Positions 37,231 through 48,660 are shown, numbered from the stretch's first letter. The stretch: DNA of 64,000 nt from Acinetobacter towneri DSM 14962 = CIP 107472 (GCF_000368785.1 NZ_KB849690.1:304924-368923), one strand, 5' to 3'. The notes: generated by a model from the letters alone, not told the origin. Translations and numbers: made by a program.

Positions 37231-37402
37231 ACATTTTTTTGTGAAACCTTAAAAAAAATATGGATTATAAAAATATCCCATTATTTTTAAAGTTTTTATG
37301 GGGTTTGTAGATGTGACAGCGAGAGGTTTGTAAGTGTTCATTTAGGTTTTGGATGGTGCATCCATGAATGAAATCTATACAAACCTCATCGTTTATAACA
37401 TG

Positions 37403-38986
37403 CTATTTCTTACCAAATAATGACCCTAACAAACCTCGTACAATTTTCTGCCCAGTAGAACCGCCTAAGCTACGTGCTGCACTTTTGGCAAAGGTTCCCA
37501 CAATATCCTGAGTCAGTTTTTCACGCTGTTTGGCAGCGCGCTCTGCTTCTTTTTGCTGTTCACGGGCCAAGCGTTCCTGTTCACGTGCCTGCTGTTTTGC
37601 CAAGGCTTCTGTTTCTTTGGCTTCTTGTTTGGCACGTGCCTCGGCTTCTTTTGCTTCAATTTTGGCTTGCTCTTCCGCTGCAGCTTGTTGCTGTCGTTGT
37701 TCAACTTTTTGTTGCAACATCTCGTAGGCACTTTCACGGTCGAGCTGCTTTTCATACACGCCTGCAATCACGCTTTGATTGATGCAGGCTGTACGTTCTT
37801 CAGTGCTAATTGGGCTAAAAGCAGAGTAAGGCGGCATAATCCAAGCACGCTCTACGACTTGCGGTGTGCCTTGTTCATCCAAGCAGCTAATCAGGGCTTC
37901 GCCAACCGCCAGTTCGGTAATGGCTTGTTCAACTTTAAATTCAGGGTTGGCACGGAAAGTATCTGCAGCGGTTTTCACTGCTTTTTGATCTTTAGGTGTG
38001 AAAGCACGTAAAGCATGTTGTACACGGTTACCCAACTGCCCCAACACGCTTTCAGGGAGGTCTAGCGGGTTCTGGGTCACAAAATAAATCCCGACACCTT
38101 TAGAGCGAATCAGGCGTACTACTTGCTCGATTTTTTCTTGCAGGGCTTTGCTGGCATTGTCAAATAACAAGTGTGCTTCATCAAAAAAGAACACCAGTTT
38201 TGGCTTGTCCATATCGCCCACTTCAGGCAATTGCTCAAACAGTTCTGACAACATCCACAATAAAAAAGTGGCGTAAAGTTTAGGGGTGTTCATGAGTTTG
38301 TCGGCTGCGAGCACGTTAATATTGCCACGTCCCTGACTATCGGTCTGAATAAAATCCAGAATATCTAAACTCGGTTCACCAAAAAACTGATCACCACCCT
38401 GATCTGCCAAAGCCAGTAAGTTGCGCTGAATCGCGCCTAAACTGGCAGGAGAGAGGTTGCCATACTCTGCCTTGAATTCACTGGCATGTTCGCTAACATA
38501 GGTCAGCATGGCTTTTAAATCTTTAAAATCAATCAGTAATAAGCCCTGATCATCGGCAATACGAAATACTGCAGATAAAACACCTTCTTGCGTGTCATTC
38601 AAGTTCAGCATTTGCGCCAATAATAACGGGCCAATTTCAGAAATGGTGGTACGAATCGGATGACCTTGTTCGGCAAATAAATCCCAAAACACCACAGGAG
38701 ATGCTGCAAACGGAATGCTTTCGATACCTAAGCTCTTAATACGTGCATCAAACTTTGGGCTGCTGCTGCCTGCTTTGGCTAGACTGGAAACATCGCCTTT
38801 GGCATCGGCTAAAAATACGGGTACACCAATTCGTGAAAAGCTTTCTGCCAAGACTTTTAAGGTGACGGTTTTACCTGTACCTGTTGCACCTGCAATTAAA
38901 CCGTGGCGGTTGGCAAACTGTGAATGTAAAACCACGTCTTGTTGAACGTCGGCAGTTTTTTTACCAATAACGATTGCTGTACTCAT
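37403..38986 (-). CDS. HerA-like/DUF853 ATPase (YjgR type)
   Basis: The 527-aa P-loop ATPase has Walker [17 protein letters not shown] (around residues 32-47) and Walker [14 protein letters not shown], with [20 protein letters not shown] in two blocks. The C-terminal 100 residues are Lys/Glu/Ala/Gln-rich, probably a coiled coil, ending in a Gly-rich segment. YjgR-type proteins belong to the HerA/FtsK helicase-translocase group; function is undetermined. Monocistronic. Confidence 0.88.
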   Translation of the reverse strand: MSTAIVIGKKTADVQQDVVLHSQFANRHGLIAGATGTGKTVTLKVLAESFSRIGVPVFLADAKGDVSSLAKAGSSSPKFDARIKSLGIESIPFAASPVVFWDLFAEQGHPIRTTISEIGPLLLAQMLNLNDTQEGVLSAVFRIADDQGLLLIDFKDLKAMLTYVSEHASEFKAEYGNLSPASLGAIQRNLLALADQGGDQFFGEPSLDILDFIQTDSQGRGNINVLAADKLMNTPKLYATFLLWMLSELFEQLPEVGDMDKPKLVFFFDEAHLLFDNASKALQEKIEQVVRLIRSKGVGIYFVTQNPLDLPESVLGQLGNRVQHALRAFTPKDQKAVKTAADTFRANPEFKVEQAITELAVGEALISCLDEQGTPQVVERAWIMPPYSAFSPISTEERTACINQSVIAGVYEKQLDRESAYEMLQQKVEQRQQQAAAEEQAKIEAKEAEARAKQEAKETEALAKQQAREQERLAREQQKEAERAAKQREKLTQDIVGTFAKSAARSLGGSTGQKIVRGLLGSLFGKK

Positions 38987-39037
38987 ATTTTTATCCTGAT
39001 TTATATAGCTATTGTTAAAATGATGATCTGTGCTGCA

Positions 39038-40228
39038 TTAGTCGCTGAAGCGTTGTAAGGCATTTTGAATATCTTGAATTAAATCTGCAGGATGTTCTAG
39101 CCCAATACAAAAACGCACCAATAATCCTTCAGCCAAGTGAGAGTGCTCTAGGGTACGCATGGACTTGAGATCGTAAAGCATCACTAAACTTACGGGGCCG
39201 CCCCAGCTAAAGCCGAGTTTAAATAAAGATAGTGCATCACAGAATTGGCGTACAGCGGCTAAATCATATTCAGGCTTAAAAATCACACTGACCAAACCTG
39301 CGCTGTGTCCATCGCGGCAAATTTCTTTCCAATACGCATGCCCCGCAGATGTGGCATCGGCAGGGTGCAACACCTGAGCAAATTGTGGTTGTAGTTTCAG
39401 CCAGTTGAGTAATTCAATTGTGCTTTTTGCTTGGTGCTCATAACGTAGTTGCATCGAAGCCAAACTGCGTTGTACTTGCGCGACATCATCCCCCGATACG
39501 CAAATACCTTGAATGGCATGCATACGAAACAGTTGATGATGTAAGTGTTGATCACGGGTCACGACAGACCCCATTAAAATGTCACCACCACCACTTGGGT
39601 ATTTGGTCAGGGCATGGACGCTTATATCGACACTTAAATGTTCATCACCAAAATCGAAAGCATTAAACGCAAGTCCTGCACCCCAAGTATTATCTAAGGC
39701 TGTGAGCATGTGATGTGATTTGGCTTTTTTGACTAATGCAGTTAGGTTTGGAAACTCTAGTGTGACCGAACCTGCCGCTTCTAGCCAAATCAGTTTGGCT
39801 TGGGCAGAAGGTTGAAAGCTATCGACATCAATTGGATTGTAGACTTGAACGGTGATGCCGTAACGCTGCTCTAAATTGCGTAAATGCTCCATGTTTGGGC
39901 CGTAAATATTGTCAGCCACCCAAACTTCATCGCCTTGACTTAAAAAGCAGGAATTCACCAAATTAATTGCTGATAGTCCGCTTGGTGCGAGTAAGCAGTA
40001 TTCACCACCTTCTAATTGCGCAATCTGATCAGCGAGTGTGAATGTAGTCGGTGTGCCATGTGTGCCATAGCTATAATCATAAGCATCAGTCCAGTGTCGA
40101 TTAAACAGTGCATCTGTGTTTTCAAAGATAATGGTCGATGCACGAAATAGGGGAGGCTGTACCGTTTGAATATATTGTGGGGCACGTCTTGGTGCATGAA
40201 TTAAAGCAGTTTGAGCATTTTTCTTCAC
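39038..40228 (-). CDS. Cys/Met-metabolism PLP enzyme, MetC-like (cystathionine beta-lyase)
   Basis: This 396-aa fold-type I PLP enzyme has the Lys that binds PLP in SVHALTKYPSGGGD (around 206-219), and YSYGTHGTPT and GLSAINLV near the N-terminus. It probably cleaves cystathionine to homocysteine, or acts as a related sulfur-amino-acid lyase; close families overlap. The start appears to be GTG at 40228. It diverges from a glutamine amidotransferase gene. Confidence 0.85.
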   Translation of the reverse strand: MKKNAQTALIHAPRRAPQYIQTVQPPLFRASTIIFENTDALFNRHWTDAYDYSYGTHGTPTTFTLADQIAQLEGGEYCLLAPSGLSAINLVNSCFLSQGDEVWVADNIYGPNMEHLRNLEQRYGITVQVYNPIDVDSFQPSAQAKLIWLEAAGSVTLEFPNLTALVKKAKSHHMLTALDNTWGAGLAFNAFDFGDEHLSVDISVHALTKYPSGGGDILMGSVVTRDQHLHHQLFRMHAIQGICVSGDDVAQVQRSLASMQLRYEHQAKSTIELLNWLKLQPQFAQVLHPADATSAGHAYWKEICRDGHSAGLVSVIFKPEYDLAAVRQFCDALSLFKLGFSWGGPVSLVMLYDLKSMRTLEHSHLAEGLLVRFCIGLEHPADLIQDIQNALQRFSD

Positions 40229-40376
40229 AGGTTCACTCAGAAAATAAGCAAATATTGAGTTTAGCTTAAGAGAAATACTGGCTTTAGGCTATAAAAAGCT
40301 GCACTACAAGACATGCCTTGAACTTGGCGCTATTTTTGCAGAAGCTGAAGTATAGAAAATACAAAGGATGATCCAG

Positions 40377-41120
40377 ATGAAAGCACCACTAAGCGTGCAT
40401 TATTTTCAGCATAGTGCAGGTGAAGGTTTTGGAAGTTGCTATGACTATTTAAAGCAGATGGGGGCGCATATCACTGCAACCGAATTTTTTGCTTTACCGC
40501 CTGAGCAAAATATTGAAATTGAAGCTCTGCCCAAAGTTGAAGAGATTGACCTGTTAATTGTGATGGGCGGTGCCATGAGTGTAAATGATGAAGTACATTA
40601 TCCATGGTTAAAAACAGAAAAACGCTGGATTAGGCGTTATTTGGCGATGGGTAAACCTGCAATCGGTTTGTGTTTAGGTGGGCAGATGATTGCCAATGCG
40701 TTGGGTGCAGCAGTGAGTCCTAATCCTGAACAGGAGCGCGGTTGGCATCCTGTCTATAAAGTCGAAAATATACCAGAAAGCTGTTTCCAAATGCCTGATC
40801 AAATCTCAGTGATGCAGTGGCATGGCGAAACTTTTGAATTACCTAAGGGCGCGGTAAGACTTGCCAGTAATGCCGCTTGCACCAATCAACTGTATCAAAT
40901 TGGGAAAAACGTACTAGGATTTCAGTTCCATCCAGAAATTACCCCACGGGCTTTGCAGTTGTTTTTGGACAATGCTGAAATGAAACCTGCATTTTCAGGC
41001 ATGTATGTACAACCCGCGCATGAATTAAAACAGATGTCTGCAGCACAATTTCAGGCAGGCAACCAATTAATGAATCGTGCAATAGATTATGTTTTAGCAC
41101 AAAGCAAACTTCGAGAATAA
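40377..41120 (+). CDS. Class I glutamine amidotransferase-like protein
   Basis: The 247-aa protein has the nucleophile elbow GLCLGGQMIANALG (Cys) and the His/Glu pair in FQFHPE, so the glutaminase triad is complete. It resembles stand-alone GMP-synthase-like or gamma-glutamyl hydrolase-like proteins rather than GuaA; the partner or acceptor is unknown. The start is ATG at 40377, with AAGGA about eight bases upstream; the earlier ATG at 40368 overlaps that site. Confidence 0.88.
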   Translation: MKAPLSVHYFQHSAGEGFGSCYDYLKQMGAHITATEFFALPPEQNIEIEALPKVEEIDLLIVMGGAMSVNDEVHYPWLKTEKRWIRRYLAMGKPAIGLCLGGQMIANALGAAVSPNPEQERGWHPVYKVENIPESCFQMPDQISVMQWHGETFELPKGAVRLASNAACTNQLYQIGKNVLGFQFHPEITPRALQLFLDNAEMKPAFSGMYVQPAHELKQMSAAQFQAGNQLMNRAIDYVLAQSKLRE

Positions 41121-41546
41121 AGTCATGGATTGTGGTGCAAACACAGAAAAGAAAGTTAGGTCAGGGCGATGACGATTTCTGCTGTCAGGGATGGTTGGAA
41201 TGGTCAAAATGCAGATTGTCTAAATTTACACTCAATAAATGGATAGGAATGCTGCCTAACTCATATATAAAGTGCTAATCGTATATTTTAAAAAGAGAAA
41301 TCGGCAGAGCGTGAAAAATAAAGCAATAAAGCCAAAAAGAGATTTGCTTATGCATTAAACAATCGTTATAATGGGCGACCCTTTATGCAAGGGGGTTAAC
41401 TGCGAAGAAAGTAGTTAACATCGTGACAGTCGTGGCATCGATCATGACCTTAGTGATAATTCACTGCCTTTGACACTTGCCTTAAATTAGTGGGGTGAGA
41501 TGCGTCAAGGGTGATTCTTTATATATTTGGCTTGGAGTTAACTGGT
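41121..41546 (+). promoter_or_regulatory. S10 operon upstream region and leader
   Basis: The first 200 bp show no gene. A predicted promoter at 41344-41372 (TTGCTT, 17 bp, TATAAT) leaves a leader of about 165 nt. The leader carries hairpin GTTAACT/AGTTAAC near 41395-41419 and further dyads. In E. coli the S10 leader is the L4 control site; whether this one works the same way is not visible. Confidence 0.6.
41344..41372 (+). promoter_or_regulatory. Predicted strong promoter of the S10 operon
   Basis: TTGCTT at 41344-41349, 17-bp spacer, consensus TATAAT at 41367-41372. Followed by a GC-rich discriminator GGGCGACCC, which is consistent with growth-rate or stringent control. Confidence 0.75.
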
Positions 41547-41858
41547 ATGTCTAACCAGAGAATTCGTATCCGTTTGAAGTCTTTTGATCATCGTCTGATC
41601 GATCAATCTGCTCAAGAAATCGTAGAAACCGCTAAGCGTACTGGCGCACAAGTTTGTGGTCCAATCCCGATGCCAACTCGCATCGAACGCTTCAACGTTT
41701 TAACATCACCACACGTAAACAAAGATGCGCGCGACCAGTATGAAATCCGTACTTACAAGCGTTTGATCGATATCGTTCAACCTACAGATAAAACTGTTGA
41801 TGCGTTGATGAAATTAGATCTAGCAGCTGGTGTTGATGTTCAGATTGCATTGGGTTAA
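41547..41858 (+). CDS. rpsJ: 30S ribosomal protein S10 (also NusE)
   Basis: The 103-aa protein [19 protein letters not shown] matches S10, a small-subunit head protein that also acts as NusE in antitermination. The start is ATG at 41547, with TTGGAG upstream. It is first gene of the S10 operon. Open frame 5' of this belongs to the leader. Confidence 0.98.
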
Positions 41859-41917
41859 GGCTTTCGGTTAATTAACACTCTAAGTTAATTAGGCCGCTTT
41901 TTTAGAGGTTTATGCAC

Positions 41918-42556
41918 ATGGCTATTGGTTTAGTCGGTCGCAAGTGCGGTATGACCCGTATCTTTACAGATGCTGGTGTTTCTGTACCTGTTACAGTGAT
42001 TGAGGTTGATCCTAACCGCATCACTCAAATCAAAACGCTTGAAACAGATGGTTATCAAGCAATTCAGGTTACTACTGGTGAACGTCGCGAATCTCGCGTA
42101 ACTAACGCTCAGAAAGGTCACTTCGCTAAAGCGGGTGTTGCTGCTGGTCGTTTAGTTCAAGAATTCCGTGCTACAGAAGCTGACCTTGAAGGTCGTGAAG
42201 TTGGCGGAGCTATCGGTGTAGATTTGTTCACAGTAGGTCAGATCGTTGACGTAACTGGTCAGTCTAAAGGTAAGGGTTTCCAGGGTGGTGTTAAGCGTTG
42301 GAACTTCCGTACTCAAGACGCTACTCACGGTAACTCTGTTTCTCACCGTGTTCTAGGTTCTACAGGTCAAAACCAGACTCCTGGTCGCGTATTCAAAGGC
42401 AAAAAAATGGCTGGCCATTTAGGTGCTGAACGCGTAACTGTACAGGGTCTTGAAATTGTATCTATCGACACAGAGCGTTCAGTTCTTGTTGTTAAAGGTG
42501 CGATTCCTGGTGCGACTGGTGGTGACGTAACTGTACGTCCTACGATCAAGGCTTGA
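41918..42556 (+). CDS. rplC: 50S ribosomal protein L3
   Basis: The 212-aa protein begins [16 protein letters not shown] and contains [14 protein letters not shown] and the methyl-acceptor Gln loop region [21 protein letters not shown], given here as a region near residues 145-165. An ATG six bases earlier is too close to AGAGG, so 41918 is the start. Confidence 0.97.
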   Translation: MAIGLVGRKCGMTRIFTDAGVSVPVTVIEVDPNRITQIKTLETDGYQAIQVTTGERRESRVTNAQKGHFAKAGVAAGRLVQEFRATEADLEGREVGGAIGVDLFTVGQIVDVTGQSKGKGFQGGVKRWNFRTQDATHGNSVSHRVLGSTGQNQTPGRVFKGKKMAGHLGAERVTVQGLEIVSIDTERSVLVVKGAIPGATGGDVTVRPTIKA

Positions 42557-42567
42557 GGGGAAATAAC

Positions 42568-43170
42568 GTGAATTTAAATACTGTTTCCGGCTCTGCTGTT
42601 GAGTTATCTGAAGTTGCGTTCGGTCGTGAATTCAATGAAGCACTTGTACACCAAGTTGTTACAGCTTACTTAGCTGGTGGTCGTCAAGGCTCTAAAGCTC
42701 AGAAATCACGTGCAGACGTTGCTGGCGGTGGTAAAAAACCATTCCGTCAAAAAGGTACTGGCCGCGCTCGTGCTGGTTCTATTCGTAGCCCAATCTGGGT
42801 TGGTGGTGGTAAAACTTTTGCTGCTCGTCCACAAGATTGGTCTCAAAAAGTTAACCGCAAAATGTACCGCGGTGCAATGCAATGTATCTTAGCTGAACTT
42901 GTTCGCCAAGATCGTCTTGTATTGGTTGAAGAGTTTGCTGTTGAAGCTCCTAAAACTAAAGAGTTGCTTGCAAAACTTAACGACTTGAATGCAACTCGCG
43001 CATTGATCGTAACTGAAGCTGTAGATGAGAATCTATATCTTGCAGCGCGTAACCTTCCACACGTTGATGTGGTTGATGCTACTGCAATCGATCCTGTTAG
43101 CTTGATCGCGTTCGACAAAGTTGTAATGTCTGTTGCTGCTGCTAAGAAAATTGAGGTAGAACTCGGATGA
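42568..43170 (+). CDS. rplD: 50S ribosomal protein L4
   Basis: The 200-aa protein starts with GTG at 42568, seven bases after GAGGGG; TTG at 42553 precedes that site and is discounted. [19 protein letters not shown] is the long-loop signature that reaches the exit tunnel. L4 is the S10-operon autoregulator in E. coli. ATGA overlap with rplW. Confidence 0.97.
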   Translation: MNLNTVSGSAVELSEVAFGREFNEALVHQVVTAYLAGGRQGSKAQKSRADVAGGGKKPFRQKGTGRARAGSIRSPIWVGGGKTFAARPQDWSQKVNRKMYRGAMQCILAELVRQDRLVLVEEFAVEAPKTKELLAKLNDLNATRALIVTEAVDENLYLAARNLPHVDVVDATAIDPVSLIAFDKVVMSVAAAKKIEVELG

Positions 43171-43487
43171 ACAACGAACGTTTATATCAAGTCCTACAAG
43201 GACCTGTATTTTCAGAAAAAGCACAAGTTTTAGGCGAAACTGCTGGTGTTCAAGTATTCAAAGTTGCATTAAATGCAAACAAACTTGAAATCAAAAAAGC
43301 AGTTGAGCAATTATTTGGTGTGGAAGTTGTTAAAGTTAACACGACTATCACTAAAGGTAAGACTAAGCGCTTTGGTCGTACATTAGGACGCCGTTCTGAT
43401 GTTAAAAAAGCATACGTCACCCTGAAAGCTGGCCAAGATGTTGAAATGGCTGACTTGGGCGATACCGCTGAAAGCGCAGCGGAATAA
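43167..43487 (+). CDS. rplW: 50S ribosomal protein L23
   Basis: The 106-aa protein, with [21 protein letters not shown], is the docking site for trigger factor and SRP at the tunnel exit. Overlaps rplD by 4 nt. The C-terminus has an acidic extension. Confidence 0.97.
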   Translation: MNNERLYQVLQGPVFSEKAQVLGETAGVQVFKVALNANKLEIKKAVEQLFGVEVVKVNTTITKGKTKRFGRTLGRRSDVKKAYVTLKAGQDVEMADLGDTAESAAE

Positions 43488-43498
43488 GGACGAAATTT

Positions 43499-44323
43499 AT
43501 GCCGATTCAAAAATGTAAGCCAACGTCTCCAGGACGTCGCTTTGTAGAGAAAGTCGTTCACGACCATCTTCACAAAGGTGCGCCTTATGCGCCGTTGGTA
43601 GAAGCTAAAAAACGTACTGGTGGTCGTAATAACAACGGTCACATTACTACACGTCACGTTGGTGGTGGTCATAAGCAACACTACCGTATCGTAGACTTCA
43701 AACGTAACAAAGATGGCATTCCTGCTGTTGTAGAGCGTATTGAATACGATCCAAACCGTACTGCACACATCGCATTGTTGAAGTATGCTGACGGTGAACG
43801 TCGTTATATTATTGCGCCTAAAGGTTTACGTGCTGGTGATCAAGTTCAATCTGGTAACGATGCTCCAATTCGTCCAGGTAACTGCTTACCACTTCGTAAT
43901 ATGCCAATCGGTGCTACTCTTCACAACATCGAACTTAAAATCGGTAAAGGTGCTCAATTAGCGCGTTCTGCTGGTACTTCGGTTCAATTGTTGGGTCGTG
44001 ACGGTTCATACGCTATCGTTCGTCTACGTTCAGGCGAAATGCGTAAAGTGCACGTTGAGTGTCGCGCTGTGTTAGGTGAAGTATCTAACTCAGAAAGCAA
44101 CCTTCGTTCACTTGGTAAAGCAGGTGCTTCGCGCTGGCGTGGTGTTCGTCCTACCGTTCGTGGTATGGCAATGAACCCGGTTGATCACCCGCACGGTGGT
44201 GGTGAAGGGCGTACTAAAGGTATCCAACCTGTAAGCCCATGGGGTCAAAAAGCTAAAGGGTACAAGACACGTACCAACAAGCGTACGACTAAGATGATTA
44301 TTCGCGACCGTCGCGTTAAGTAA
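43499..44323 (+). CDS. rplB: 50S ribosomal protein L2
   Basis: The 274-aa protein has [16 protein letters not shown] and the peptidyl-transferase-proximal [14 protein letters not shown] with the conserved His. AAGGA ribosome site precedes the ATG at 43499. Confidence 0.98.
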   Translation: MPIQKCKPTSPGRRFVEKVVHDHLHKGAPYAPLVEAKKRTGGRNNNGHITTRHVGGGHKQHYRIVDFKRNKDGIPAVVERIEYDPNRTAHIALLKYADGERRYIIAPKGLRAGDQVQSGNDAPIRPGNCLPLRNMPIGATLHNIELKIGKGAQLARSAGTSVQLLGRDGSYAIVRLRSGEMRKVHVECRAVLGEVSNSESNLRSLGKAGASRWRGVRPTVRGMAMNPVDHPHGGGEGRTKGIQPVSPWGQKAKGYKTRTNKRTTKMIIRDRRVK

Positions 44324-44342
44324 CAAGTAAAGGAATCTGACA

Positions 44343-44618
44343 ATGCCTCGTTCTCTGAAAAAAGGCCCATTCGTCGATGCGCACTTGTTCGCTAAGGTTG
44401 AAGCGGCAATCGCGGCTAATAACCGTAAGCCGATCAAAACTTGGTCGCGTCGTTCGATGATCCTCCCAGATTTTGTTGGTTTAACAATTTCTGTTCACAA
44501 TGGTCGTAACCATGTTCCAGTGATTATCTCTGAACACATGGTTGGTCATAAACTCGGTGAATTCGCGCCAACTCGTACCTATCGTGGTCACGGTGTTGAC
44601 AAGAAGTCTAAACGTTAA
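44343..44618 (+). CDS. rpsS: 30S ribosomal protein S19
   Basis: The 91-aa protein, [20 protein letters not shown] and [15 protein letters not shown], sits in the small-subunit head with S13. Normal length and start. Confidence 0.98.
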   Translation: MPRSLKKGPFVDAHLFAKVEAAIAANNRKPIKTWSRRSMILPDFVGLTISVHNGRNHVPVIISEHMVGHKLGEFAPTRTYRGHGVDKKSKR

Positions 44619-44629
44619 TAGGTGCTATG

Positions 44630-44959
44630 ATGGAAGTAACTGCTAAATTACGCGGTGCCGCTATCTCGGCACAAAAAGCACGTTTGGTTGCAGATCTTAT
44701 CCGCGGCAAATCTGTTGCGCATGCACTTAACATTTTAAACTTCAGCAACAAAAAAGCTGCTGTTTTAGTTAAGAAAGCATTGGAATCTGCAATTGCAAAT
44801 GCTGAACACAATAACAGTTTAGATGTAGACGACCTTAAAGTATCTACGATTTACGTTGACGAAGGCATGAGCCTTAAACGTATTATGCCACGTGCTAAAG
44901 GCCGTGCAGATCGTATTACTAAGCGTACTTGTCACATCACCGTTAAGGTAGGGGTTTGA
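44630..44959 (+). CDS. rplV: 50S ribosomal protein L22
   Basis: The 109-aa protein has [16 protein letters not shown] and the tunnel-loop region [13 protein letters not shown]. Start ATG at 44630 is favoured: AGGTG is five bases before it and only two before ATG 44627. Confidence 0.97.
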
Positions 44960-44960
44960 T

Positions 44961-45713
44961 ATGGGTCAGAAGGTTCATCCAATCGGTATCCGCCTAGGTG
45001 TTGTGAAACGTCATAACGCTAACTGGTATGCGAATCCGAAACAATACGCTGAATACTTGCTTAAAGACCTTCAAGTTCGTGAGTTTTTAACTAAAAAACT
45101 TAAGAACGCAATGGTAAGCAATATTCTTATCGAACGTCCAACGGGTGCTGCTAAAGTAACAATTAGCACTGCGCGTCCTGGTATCGTAATCGGTAAAAAA
45201 GGCGAAGACATTGAGAAATTACAACGCGAATTAACATCTATTATGGGTGTTCCTGCGCAAGTAAGCATCAACGAAATTGACCGTCCAGACTTAGATGCAC
45301 GTTTAGTTGCTGAAGCAATCGCTTCTCAATTAGAAAAGCGTGTAATGTTCCGTCGTGCTATGAAGCGTGCGGTACAGAACTCTATGCGTGCTGGTGCTAA
45401 AGGTATCAAAGTTGAAGTTTCTGGTCGTTTAGGTGGTGCAGAGATTGCACGTACTGAATGGTATCGTGAAGGTCGTGTACCTTTGCATACACTTCGTGCG
45501 GACATCGACTATGCAACTATGCGTGCTGAAACTACTTACGGTACGATTGGCGTTAAAGTTTGGGTATTCCGTGGTGAAATCTTGGGTGGCATGAAACAAG
45601 TCATGAACCCAGCACCTGCTGAAGAACGTCCAGCTAAACGCGGTCGCGGTCGTGGTGAAGGTCAAGAGCGTCGTGGTCGTCGCAATGATCGTTCTGCTGA
45701 AAAAGGAGAATAA
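44961..45713 (+). CDS. rpsC: 30S ribosomal protein S3
   Basis: The 250-aa protein [19 protein letters not shown] has the KH domain with GxxG in VIGKKGED. It exceeds the E. coli length by about 17 residues owing to an Arg/Gly-rich tail ([17 protein letters not shown]). Confidence 0.98.
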   Translation: MGQKVHPIGIRLGVVKRHNANWYANPKQYAEYLLKDLQVREFLTKKLKNAMVSNILIERPTGAAKVTISTARPGIVIGKKGEDIEKLQRELTSIMGVPAQVSINEIDRPDLDARLVAEAIASQLEKRVMFRRAMKRAVQNSMRAGAKGIKVEVSGRLGGAEIARTEWYREGRVPLHTLRADIDYATMRAETTYGTIGVKVWVFRGEILGGMKQVMNPAPAEERPAKRGRGRGEGQERRGRRNDRSAEKGE

Positions 45714-45716
45714 TCC

Positions 45717-46130
45717 ATGTTGCAACCTAAACGTACTAAATTCCGTAAGGTGCAAAAAGGCCGTAACACTGGCTTAGCGCACCGTGGTAGCTCAGTATCT
45801 TTCGGTACTATCGCTCTTAAATCAGTTGAACGTGGTCAAATGACTGCGCGTCAAATTGAAGCGGCACGTCGTACAATCAGCCGTCGTATTAAGCGTGGTG
45901 GTAAGATCTTTATCCGTGTATTCCCAGACAAACCAATTACTTCTAAGCCTCTTGAAGTGCGTATGGGTAAAGGTAAAGGTTCTGTGGAATATTGGGTTTG
46001 TCAAATCAAACCAGGTAAAGTCTTGTACGAAATTGATGGTGTGAACGAAGAATTGGCACGTGAAGCATTTACGCTTGCTGCTGCTAAACTTCCGTTTAAA
46101 ACCACTATCGTGACTCGGACGGTAATGTAA
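45717..46130 (+). CDS. rplP: 50S ribosomal protein L16
   Basis: The 137-aa protein [17 protein letters not shown] is an A-site-proximal protein. Normal length. Its stop overlaps the rpmC start (TAATG). Confidence 0.98.
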   Translation: MLQPKRTKFRKVQKGRNTGLAHRGSSVSFGTIALKSVERGQMTARQIEAARRTISRRIKRGGKIFIRVFPDKPITSKPLEVRMGKGKGSVEYWVCQIKPGKVLYEIDGVNEELAREAFTLAAAKLPFKTTIVTRTVM

Positions 46131-46327
46131 TGAAAACTAAAGATCTACGTGAAAAGTCGGTAGAAGAGTTGACAGCTTTGCTTGATGAGCAACAGCTTAA
46201 CCAATTCCGTCTTCGTATGGCGAAAGCAACTGGTCAATTGGGTAAATCGCATGAAGTTGCGCTTACTCGTAAAACTATTGCACGCATCAAGACCCTCCTT
46301 ACCGAAAAACAGGGGAACGGGCAATGA
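46130..46327 (+). CDS. rpmC: 50S ribosomal protein L29
   Basis: The 65-aa protein [18 protein letters not shown] has the family helical hairpin with [16 protein letters not shown] overlap with rpsQ. Confidence 0.97.
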   Translation: MKTKDLREKSVEELTALLDEQQLNQFRLRMAKATGQLGKSHEVALTRKTIARIKTLLTEKQGNGQ

Positions 46328-46581
46328 GTCAAAATACAGTCCGCACGTTAACTGGCAAAGTTGTAAGCGACAAAATGGAAAAATCTATTGTTGTCCTTAT
46401 TGAACGCCAAGTTCAACACCCGTTGTATGGCAAATTGATTCGCCGTTCAACCAAATTACACGCTCATGATGAGAACAATACAGCCAAGATTGGTGATGTT
46501 GTAACCATCAAAGAAAGCCGCCCAATGTCTAAAACTAAGTCATGGACTTTAGTTGAAGTTGTTGAAGCTGCTGCTGAGTAA
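46324..46581 (+). CDS. rpsQ: 30S ribosomal protein S17
   Basis: The 85-aa protein has [20 protein letters not shown] and [17 protein letters not shown]. Last gene of the S10 unit, followed by a large hairpin before rplN. Confidence 0.97.
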   Translation: MSQNTVRTLTGKVVSDKMEKSIVVLIERQVQHPLYGKLIRRSTKLHAHDENNTAKIGDVVTIKESRPMSKTKSWTLVEVVEAAAE

Positions 46582-46596
46582 TTAACGTTCTTGTTG

Positions 46597-46652
46597 CATC
46601 ATCGGTCAATTTCGAGTACTCTTTGAGCCTTTCGAAATTGTGACCGGTGATG
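46597..46652 (+). promoter_or_regulatory. Large hairpin between rpsQ and rplN
   Basis: A left arm of 19 nt (46597-46615, CATCATCGGTCAATTTCGA) pairs with 46632-46652. There is one G-T pair and a 2-nt bulge; the loop is 16 nt. No long T-run follows, so it is not a classic terminator. It sits at the S10/spc operon boundary, about 20 nt before the rplN start. Confidence 0.75.
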
Positions 46653-46672
46653 CTCGGTTTTGGAGTAGGGCA

Positions 46673-47041
46673 ATGATTCAAACCGAAACGATGCTTGACG
46701 TAGCTGACAACAGTGGTGCTCGCCGCGTACAATGTATTAAAGTACTAGGTGGTTCACATCGTCGTTATGCTTCTGTTGGCGACATTATTAAAGTTACTGT
46801 AAAAGAAGCTATTCCACGCGCACGTGTTAAAAAAGGTGACGTGATGAATGCTGTTGTTGTACGTACAAAGTTCGGTATTCGTCGTCCAGACGGTTCTGTG
46901 ATCCGTTTTGATGATAACGCTGCTGTTATTTTGAATAACAACAAAGCACCGATTGCAACTCGTATTTTCGGACCAGTGACTCGTGAACTTCGTACTGAAC
47001 AGTTCATGAAAATCATTTCATTGGCTCCTGAAGTTCTATAA
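46673..47041 (+). CDS. rplN: 50S ribosomal protein L14
   Basis: The 122-aa protein [19 protein letters not shown] is first of the spc group. The start is ATG at 46673 with GGAG upstream; the frame extends into the hairpin region but that is untranslated. Confidence 0.98.
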
Positions 47042-47050
47042 GAGGCAATC

Positions 47051-47368
47051 ATGGCTAAGATTAAAAAAGGCGATCAAGTAATTGTGATCGCAGGTAAAGA
47101 AAAAGGCAAACAGGGTACTGTTCTGTCAGTTTCTAATGACCGTGTTAAGGTCGAAGGTCTTAACTTGGTTAAGAAGCACCAGAAGCCAAACCGTGCTACG
47201 GGCGCTGAAGGCGGTATCGTAACGCAGGAAGCTTCGCTTCATATCTCAAACGTGGCAATTTTTAATGCTACAACCCAAAAGGCTGACCGTGTTGGTTACC
47301 AAACGATTGATGGCGTGAAAACTCGCGTTTATAAATCGAATGGTGAATCAGTGGCGGTGGCGAAGTAA
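47051..47368 (+). CDS. rplX: 50S ribosomal protein L24
   Basis: The 105-aa protein has the KOW motif [20 protein letters not shown] and initiates large-subunit assembly. Ribosome site AGAGG. Confidence 0.97.
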   Translation: MAKIKKGDQVIVIAGKEKGKQGTVLSVSNDRVKVEGLNLVKKHQKPNRATGAEGGIVTQEASLHISNVAIFNATTQKADRVGYQTIDGVKTRVYKSNGESVAVAK

Positions 47369-47384
47369 TAGGTTGAAATAGGCA

Positions 47385-47921
47385 ATGGCCAGACTTAAAA
47401 CACGTTACAACGACGAACTTAAGGCTCAATTACAAGAACAATTGGGCGTTAAGAATGTGATGGAGATCCCTCGCATCACTAAAATTACCATCAACATGGG
47501 TGTTGGTGCTGCAGCTGCTGACAAGAAATTGTTAGATGGCGCTCTTTCTGATATGCAAGCTATTGCTGGTCAAAAACCAGTTTTAACATTAGCTCGTAAA
47601 TCAATCGCTGGTTTTAAAATCCGTGATGGTTGGCCGATTGGTTGTAAAGTTACTTTACGCGGCGAACGTATGTACGAATTCTTAGACCGTTTGATCTCTA
47701 TCGCGATCCCTCGTATCCGTGACTTCCGTGGTTTCTCTTCGAAATCATTTGATGGTCGTGGTAACTACTCTATGGGTCTCAAGGAACAAATCATGTTCCC
47801 TGAAATCGATTTCGATAAGATTGATCAAATTCGTGGTATGGACATCACCATTACTACGACTGCTCGCACCGATGACGAAGGCCGTGCGCTTATGCGTGCA
47901 TTCGGCTTCCCGTTCAAATAA
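47385..47921 (+). CDS. rplE: 50S ribosomal protein L5
   Basis: The 178-aa protein, [16 protein letters not shown] and [19 protein letters not shown], binds 5S rRNA. Normal length. Confidence 0.98.
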   Translation: MARLKTRYNDELKAQLQEQLGVKNVMEIPRITKITINMGVGAAAADKKLLDGALSDMQAIAGQKPVLTLARKSIAGFKIRDGWPIGCKVTLRGERMYEFLDRLISIAIPRIRDFRGFSSKSFDGRGNYSMGLKEQIMFPEIDFDKIDQIRGMDITITTTARTDDEGRALMRAFGFPFK

Positions 47922-47930
47922 GAGGTCGAT

Positions 47931-48236
47931 ATGGCTAAGAAAGGTATGATTAATCGCGAATTGAAACGCGAAGCTACTGTTGCTAAATACGCTGCAAAAC
48001 GTGCTGAATTAAAAGCAACGATTGCAAATGTAAATGCAAGCGACGAAGAGCGTTTCGAAGCGATGATGAAATTACAAGCATTACCACGTAATGCGTCTCC
48101 AGTACGTCTTCGTAACCGTTGTGGTTTAACTGGTCGTCCTCATGGTTACTTCCGTAAGTTCGGTTTAAGCCGTAACAAATTACGTGACACAGTAATGCAA
48201 GGTGATGTACCGGGCGTTGTTAAGGCAAGCTGGTAA
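47931..48236 (+). CDS. rpsN: 30S ribosomal protein S14 (zinc-free form)
   Basis: The 101-aa protein has [20 protein letters not shown] with only one Cys in the region where zinc-binding forms have a CxxC pair, so it is the long C-minus type. Confidence 0.97.
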   Translation: MAKKGMINRELKREATVAKYAAKRAELKATIANVNASDEERFEAMMKLQALPRNASPVRLRNRCGLTGRPHGYFRKFGLSRNKLRDTVMQGDVPGVVKASW

Positions 48237-48248
48237 GGAGCACTATAA

Positions 48249-48644
48249 ATGAGTATGCAAGATACCGTTGCCGACATGCTAACGCGTGTTCGTAACGCTC
48301 AAATGGCAAAGAAACAAACTGTTTCTATGCCTAATTCTAAGTTGAAGGTTGCTATTGCAAACGTACTTCAACAAGAAGGTTATATCGCAAATGTAGAAGT
48401 GGCTGACAACGAAGGCAAACCTACATTAACGATTACTTTAAAATACTATGAAGGCAAACCAGTTATCGAAACTGTGAAACGCGTAAGCCGTCCAGGTCTA
48501 CGTCAGTATCGCGGTAAAGATGCACTTCCAAGCGTTAAGCAAGGTTTAGGTATTGCAATCGTTTCTACAAGCAAAGGCATCATGACTGATCGCGCTGCAC
48601 GTGCTGCAGGTATCGGTGGTGAAGTTATTGCTTTTGTTTCTTAA
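48249..48644 (+). CDS. rpsH: 30S ribosomal protein S8
   Basis: The 131-aa protein begins [18 protein letters not shown] and ends with the family [20 protein letters not shown]. In E. coli S8 represses the spc operon at rplE. Ribosome site AAGGAG. Confidence 0.98.
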   Translation: MSMQDTVADMLTRVRNAQMAKKQTVSMPNSKLKVAIANVLQQEGYIANVEVADNEGKPTLTITLKYYEGKPVIETVKRVSRPGLRQYRGKDALPSVKQGLGIAIVSTSKGIMTDRAARAAGIGGEVIAFVS

Positions 48645-48660
48645 TAATAGGTGATTCCTC

